A stretch of 64,000 bases of DNA from Prolixibacteraceae bacterium (lineage in GTDB: Bacteria; Bacteroidota; Bacteroidia; Bacteroidales; Prolixibacteraceae): assembly GCA_023229575.1 (NCBI GenBank), contig JALNYZ010000019.1:9801-73800 (forward strand). Direction: 5' to 3'. The position numbers and the translations under genes are program-made. How positions within the stretch are numbered: the first letter of the stretch is position 1; the number at the start of each line of letters is the position of its first letter. The notes below the pieces were generated by a model. It was given only the letters and a program-made list of their open reading frames with translations. It did no database searches and was not told the origin of the DNA. Positions 61,323 to 64,000 of this stretch are shown here, in pieces.

Positions 61323-62531
61323 TTAGTCTTCGAAATTCGGGAACAAAAAATCGTTGAACGGAAATCTCGTTACGTGAATCCTTTTCACCTCCTCGTACAA
61401 TACCCGTTTGAAATGAGGAATATTGATCCGCAGTTTCGCTGAAATAAAGATCGCATTACCACTCTCCTTGGCCATCCACGAATTTTTCCACTCTTCCAGG
61501 CTCTTGTTCTCGCGGGTGGAGGGTGTGAGGTCATCCTCCTCCTTCTCAACATGGGTAAATGCATCAATCTTGTTGAAAAGATAGATCATTGGTTTATCGG
61601 ATGCCCCGATGTCGGCCAATGTTTTGTTAACCACCTCAATCTGATCTTCAAAACCCGGATGGGCAATATCAACCACATGTATCAGGATATCCGCTTCACG
61701 CGTCTCATCCAGGGTCGACTTGAACGACTCCACCAGGTGATGGGGCAATTTGCGGATAAATCCTACCGTATCGGTCAACAAAAAGGGCAAATTACCCACA
61801 ACTACCTTTCGGACTGTAGTATCCAGCGTAGCGAAAAGTTTGTCCTCGGCAAAGACTTCCGACTTACTGATCATGTTCATGATGGTCGATTTGCCGACAT
61901 TGGTGTAGCCAACCAGCGCCACACGCACCATATTGCCCCGGTTCTTCCGCTGTGCGCTCATCTGCTTATCGATCTTTGCAAGGTCGCTCTTCAGCAGCGA
62001 AATTTTATCGAGGATAATCCTTTTATCAGTTTCGATTTGCGACTCACCCGGTCCGCGCATCCCGATTCCCCCCTGTTGCCTTTCGAGGTGGGTCCACATA
62101 CGGGTCAGGCGGGGAAGTAAATATTGGTATTGCGCCAGTTCGACCTGCGTTTTCGCATGGGCAGTCTGGGCCCTTTTTGCAAAAATATCAAGGATCAGGT
62201 TGGTTCGGTCAAGTATTTTGCAGTCAATTACCTTTTCGATATTCCGAAGTTGTGTCGCAGAAAGCTCATCGTCGAAAATGACCGAGTCGATCTCGTGAAC
62301 AGTCACAAAATCAAGGATCTCCTGAAGCTTTCCGGATCCGACAAAAGTTGCAGGGTGAGGATTGACAAGCCGTTGGGTAAAACGCTCATAGATCTCTGCG
62401 CCGGCCGTTTCTGCCAGAAATTCCAACTCATCCAAATATTCCTGCACCACCTTTTCGTCCTGTTTCCCATAGATCAATCCTACCAGGATTACCTTCTCCT
62501 TTTTGACGGAGGTGTCGTGTAATTTTGCCAT
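61323..62531 (-). CDS. hflX: GTPase HflX
   Basis: A ribosome-associated GTPase that can split stalled ribosomes. The 402-residue protein has the HflX N-terminal domain (VGLIYGKQ...YLDELEFLAETAGAE, FVGSGKLQEI, DDELSATQLRNIE), the family-specific GGIGMRGPGESQIETDKR linker, and G motifs GYTNVGKSTIMN (G1), TVRKVV (G2 region), LTDTVGFIRKLPHHLVESFKSTL (G3) and NKID (G4). The start at 62531 is ATG; an upstream GTG is less likely. Confidence 0.95.
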   Translation of the reverse strand: MAKLHDTSVKKEKVILVGLIYGKQDEKVVQEYLDELEFLAETAGAEIYERFTQRLVNPHPATFVGSGKLQEILDFVTVHEIDSVIFDDELSATQLRNIEKVIDCKILDRTNLILDIFAKRAQTAHAKTQVELAQYQYLLPRLTRMWTHLERQQGGIGMRGPGESQIETDKRIILDKISLLKSDLAKIDKQMSAQRKNRGNMVRVALVGYTNVGKSTIMNMISKSEVFAEDKLFATLDTTVRKVVVGNLPFLLTDTVGFIRKLPHHLVESFKSTLDETREADILIHVVDIAHPGFEDQIEVVNKTLADIGASDKPMIYLFNKIDAFTHVEKEEDDLTPSTRENKSLEEWKNSWMAKESGNAIFISAKLRINIPHFKRVLYEEVKRIHVTRFPFNDFLFPNFED

Positions 62532-62781
62532 GGGACAAAAATAGTTAAAAAACACGGTCAGGGAGCAGCCATCTGGTTTTTAAACGATTTTGAATTTGTA
62601 CCCGGAATTTTGTATTGGGAAATATCTAGGAGACTATATTCCTGGAATGTGCAACAGCTCCTCGCAACCGCATTACTCGATAAACAGATGATCCTTTTCT
62701 CAAGGTTACAAGGTGTTTATGTGATAGATCTAACTTCAAATTTTTGAACTCTTCAACCGTAATTTTTCGTAACTTTGAAAT

Positions 62782-63306
62782 ATGAAAACTGCAAAAAATA
62801 TTCCTTTGGACTTTGAGGTTGACAAGCTCACAAATTCGATCGAGAACACGTCGACAGGTGAAGTTTTTGACACGGCAGTTGTCAGGATCACTTCAAAGGA
62901 TTTGCGAATTATTCATAAATCTGATTGGCAATTTGATTGGGCGAAGGAAATTCACGATAAGTCCAAAGAGGTTTACAAATTAACAACCATAAACAACCCA
63001 ACAATTATTCAGGGACTTTTAAGCATTGAGGACAAGCAAGACCATATCTTCATGCACCTCATTGAAAGTTCAAAATTTAATAAGGAGAAGGACAAAATAT
63101 ATCTTGGAGTTCCGGGAAATCTTGTTGCTTTTGCCTGTAAAATTTCAATTGACAAGGGTTATCAGGGCTTTCTGGCATTCGATGCTAAGACTGCCTTAAT
63201 CAAGCATTATCAAGAGACACTACATGCTACCCACTTTAGGGGACTTAGAATGTTTATAGAAACTGGTGCTGCACTAAGATTGATTTCACAATATTTTAAA
63301 TTGTAA
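62782..63306 (+). CDS. GNAT-like hypothetical protein
   Basis: A 174-residue protein. The first third has no clear motif. The second part (about 55-150) has SSKFNKEKDKIYLGVPGNLVAFACKISIDKGYQGFLAFDAK, resembling an acetyltransferase (GNAT) core with the acetyl-CoA loop region, followed by HYQETLHATHF. GNAT is inferred from this pattern; the substrate is unknown. A 54-residue frame follows 4 bases downstream and may be its partner. The 250 bases upstream hold no gene. Confidence 0.6.
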   Translation: MKTAKNIPLDFEVDKLTNSIENTSTGEVFDTAVVRITSKDLRIIHKSDWQFDWAKEIHDKSKEVYKLTTINNPTIIQGLLSIEDKQDHIFMHLIESSKFNKEKDKIYLGVPGNLVAFACKISIDKGYQGFLAFDAKTALIKHYQETLHATHFRGLRMFIETGAALRLISQYFKL

Positions 63307-63310
63307 AAAG

Positions 63311-63475
63311 ATGGGACTTATAAGAGAACCAAAGGATGTAGACTTTACAGTTCAATCTGAACCTTGGACAGAGGAAGAACTTAAGGATTTTAGAAAATTA
63401 ATGACCGAACTAAAAGCGAAGGATACTAAAAGTAAACCTCGGTCTTTTACGCCAAAAAAGAAAGTTAACGCTTAA
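63311..63475 (+). CDS. Small charged protein downstream of the GNAT-like gene
   Basis: A complete 54-residue frame starts with MGLIREPKDVDFTVQSEPWT, contains a helical middle rich in Glu and Lys, and ends in a basic tail (PRSFTPKKKVNA). The codon pattern looks coding. It begins 4 bases after the GNAT-like stop, which suggests co-translation. It resembles small companions seen beside such genes in Bacteroidota, but no function is known; it could be an antitoxin-like or regulatory partner. Confidence 0.65.
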   Translation: MGLIREPKDVDFTVQSEPWTEEELKDFRKLMTELKAKDTKSKPRSFTPKKKVNA

Positions 63476-63549
63476 CAGGTGAGAATCTATGTTGAAAGAA
63501 TAGAATCACAGCATATAACATCCAAAAATACCTACCAGCAGGATTCATT

Positions 63550-63702
63550 TCACTCCAATCCACGCATCACCCGAAGCGTTACAGGTCCTAGCAATCCTGA
63601 CTCGAGCAGTGGATCGTACTTCTTCCACAGGCGCCAGGAAGTGAAACTCAGTCGGCCTGTGGGCTTCTCTTCCCCTTTCGCGTGACACAATTGTTGATCC
63701 AA
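63550..63702 (-). pseudogene. C-terminal remnant of a secreted glycoside hydrolase (alpha-L-rhamnosidase-like)
   Basis: A 50-residue frame contains GRLSFTSWRLWKKYDPLLESGLLGPVTL before its stop. This pattern (RxxFtxwxxwxKxxPLLxSGLLGPV) is the C-terminal signature I associate with GH106-type alpha-L-rhamnosidases and related sugar-binding-domain hydrolases. There is no room for the remaining several hundred residues upstream. The family call is from memory and tentative; that it is a fragment is clear. Confidence 0.5.
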
Positions 63703-63752
63703 AACCAATAGACCCAAGGGCGGGCACTGTTGGGGGGATTTAAAAACTCTTT

Positions 63753-63863
63753 TTACAAGATGCTACGGATCATTGGAGGCAAGATTTCATGCGCCTCCAG
63801 TCGGGTTGAGAAATACGCCTGCAAAAAAGCGAGCAAAGTGGAGAGGATAACAATTTTCTTCAT
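63753..63863 (-). pseudogene. Signal-peptide remnant, possibly the start of the decayed hydrolase
   Basis: A 36-residue frame begins MKKIVILSTLLAFLQAYFST, a typical export signal, and stops soon after. It lies directly upstream of the hydrolase C-terminal remnant on the same strand. I infer that one internal deletion removed the body of a secreted enzyme and left both ends, although two unrelated remnants are possible. Confidence 0.4.
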
Positions 63864-63891
63864 CCGTAATTAGTTAGGGCCTGCTGATAAA

Positions 63892-64000
63892 CTAATTTTC
63901 GTATTTTTTCCACTCCGCTGGCCGGTTCAAAATTTCGACAGAGAGAAAGACCTCGTTCAAAAGTTCTTCGACAGTTTGGAGTTTCTTCATCAAGACATCC
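63892..64000 (-). CDS. Possible C-terminal end of a gene cut by the window edge
   Basis: A frame open to the right edge ends ...NRPAEWKKYEN. An internal ATG at 63990 would give a 32-residue peptide starting MKKLQTVEELLNEVFLSVEI. I do not recognise it. It may be the tail of a gene whose start lies beyond the window. Confidence 0.25.
   Translation of the reverse strand, partial: DVLMKKLQTVEELLNEVFLSVEILNRPAEWKKYEN

Noticed and set aside
63545..63727. Minus-strand frame starting MPALGSIGFGS
   Set aside because: A different frame of the same strand carries the hydrolase C-terminal signature; this one has none.
63476..64000. Group II intron or insertion sequence at the right edge
   Set aside because: No domain V-like motif, transposase frame or terminal inverted repeats were found.

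Overview
The window is chromosomal DNA of a Bacteroidota bacterium with a type IX secretion system (T9SS), probably of class Bacteroidia. The evidence is a giant T9SS type B cargo next to a PorP/SprF partner, FISUMP and PorT-like outer-membrane proteins, lipoproteins of the DUF4369/TlpA type, and promoters of the Bacteroidota form TTG-N19-22-TAnnTTTG. No rRNA operon, CRISPR array, intact insertion sequence or prophage was recognised.

Layout. (1) 0.1-20.2 kb, minus strand: a surface cluster with a 5655-residue adhesin-like gene of tandem PKD-like and Ig-like domains, then a PorP/SprF gene, a FISUMP lipoprotein and a small beta-barrel protein. (2) 20.6-31.5 kb: housekeeping genes (ruvC, a HIT protein, greA, ahcY, ribF, lpxH, a FabH-like ketosynthase, rmuC) and two lipoproteins whose redox motifs have decayed. 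(3) 31.5-38 kb: purD, then a plus-strand ribose/nucleoside scavenging set of ribokinase, lipoprotein nucleoside hydrolase, lipoprotein ADP-ribosylglycohydrolase and sugar permease. (4) 38-44 kb, minus strand: csp, clpX, clpP, tig, tRNA-Leu(UAG), lptB, tatC. (5) 44-54.3 kb: recQ, a large NtrY-like histidine kinase coupled to rlmH, a DUF4783 protein, a BrkB/YihY protein, and prmC and ribD with overlapping divergent start codons. (6) 54.3-64 kb: an antitoxin-like gene with a truncated PIN toxin, a UroD/MtaA-like protein, an Fe-S membrane protein coupled to a Tat-exported DUF362 protein, a lamin-tail protein, asd, hflX, a GNAT-like gene with a small partner, and a glycoside-hydrolase remnant at the right edge.

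Unusual features. The adhesin's 32 PKD-like units (counted by eye) show higher-order periodicity of three and five units. The intergenic regions carry several families of inverted repeats built from short tandem words (GGATAAAG, AGTGACTAA and others), often touching stop codons. In the AGTGACTAA family each locus has its own word variant present in both arms. Two long near-perfect hairpins sit on the 3' ends of csp and lptB. The greA leader contains a terminator-like hairpin between a predicted promoter and the gene.

Limits: all homology calls rest on recognising motifs by eye. Domain boundaries are approximate, and no searches or folding programs were run.
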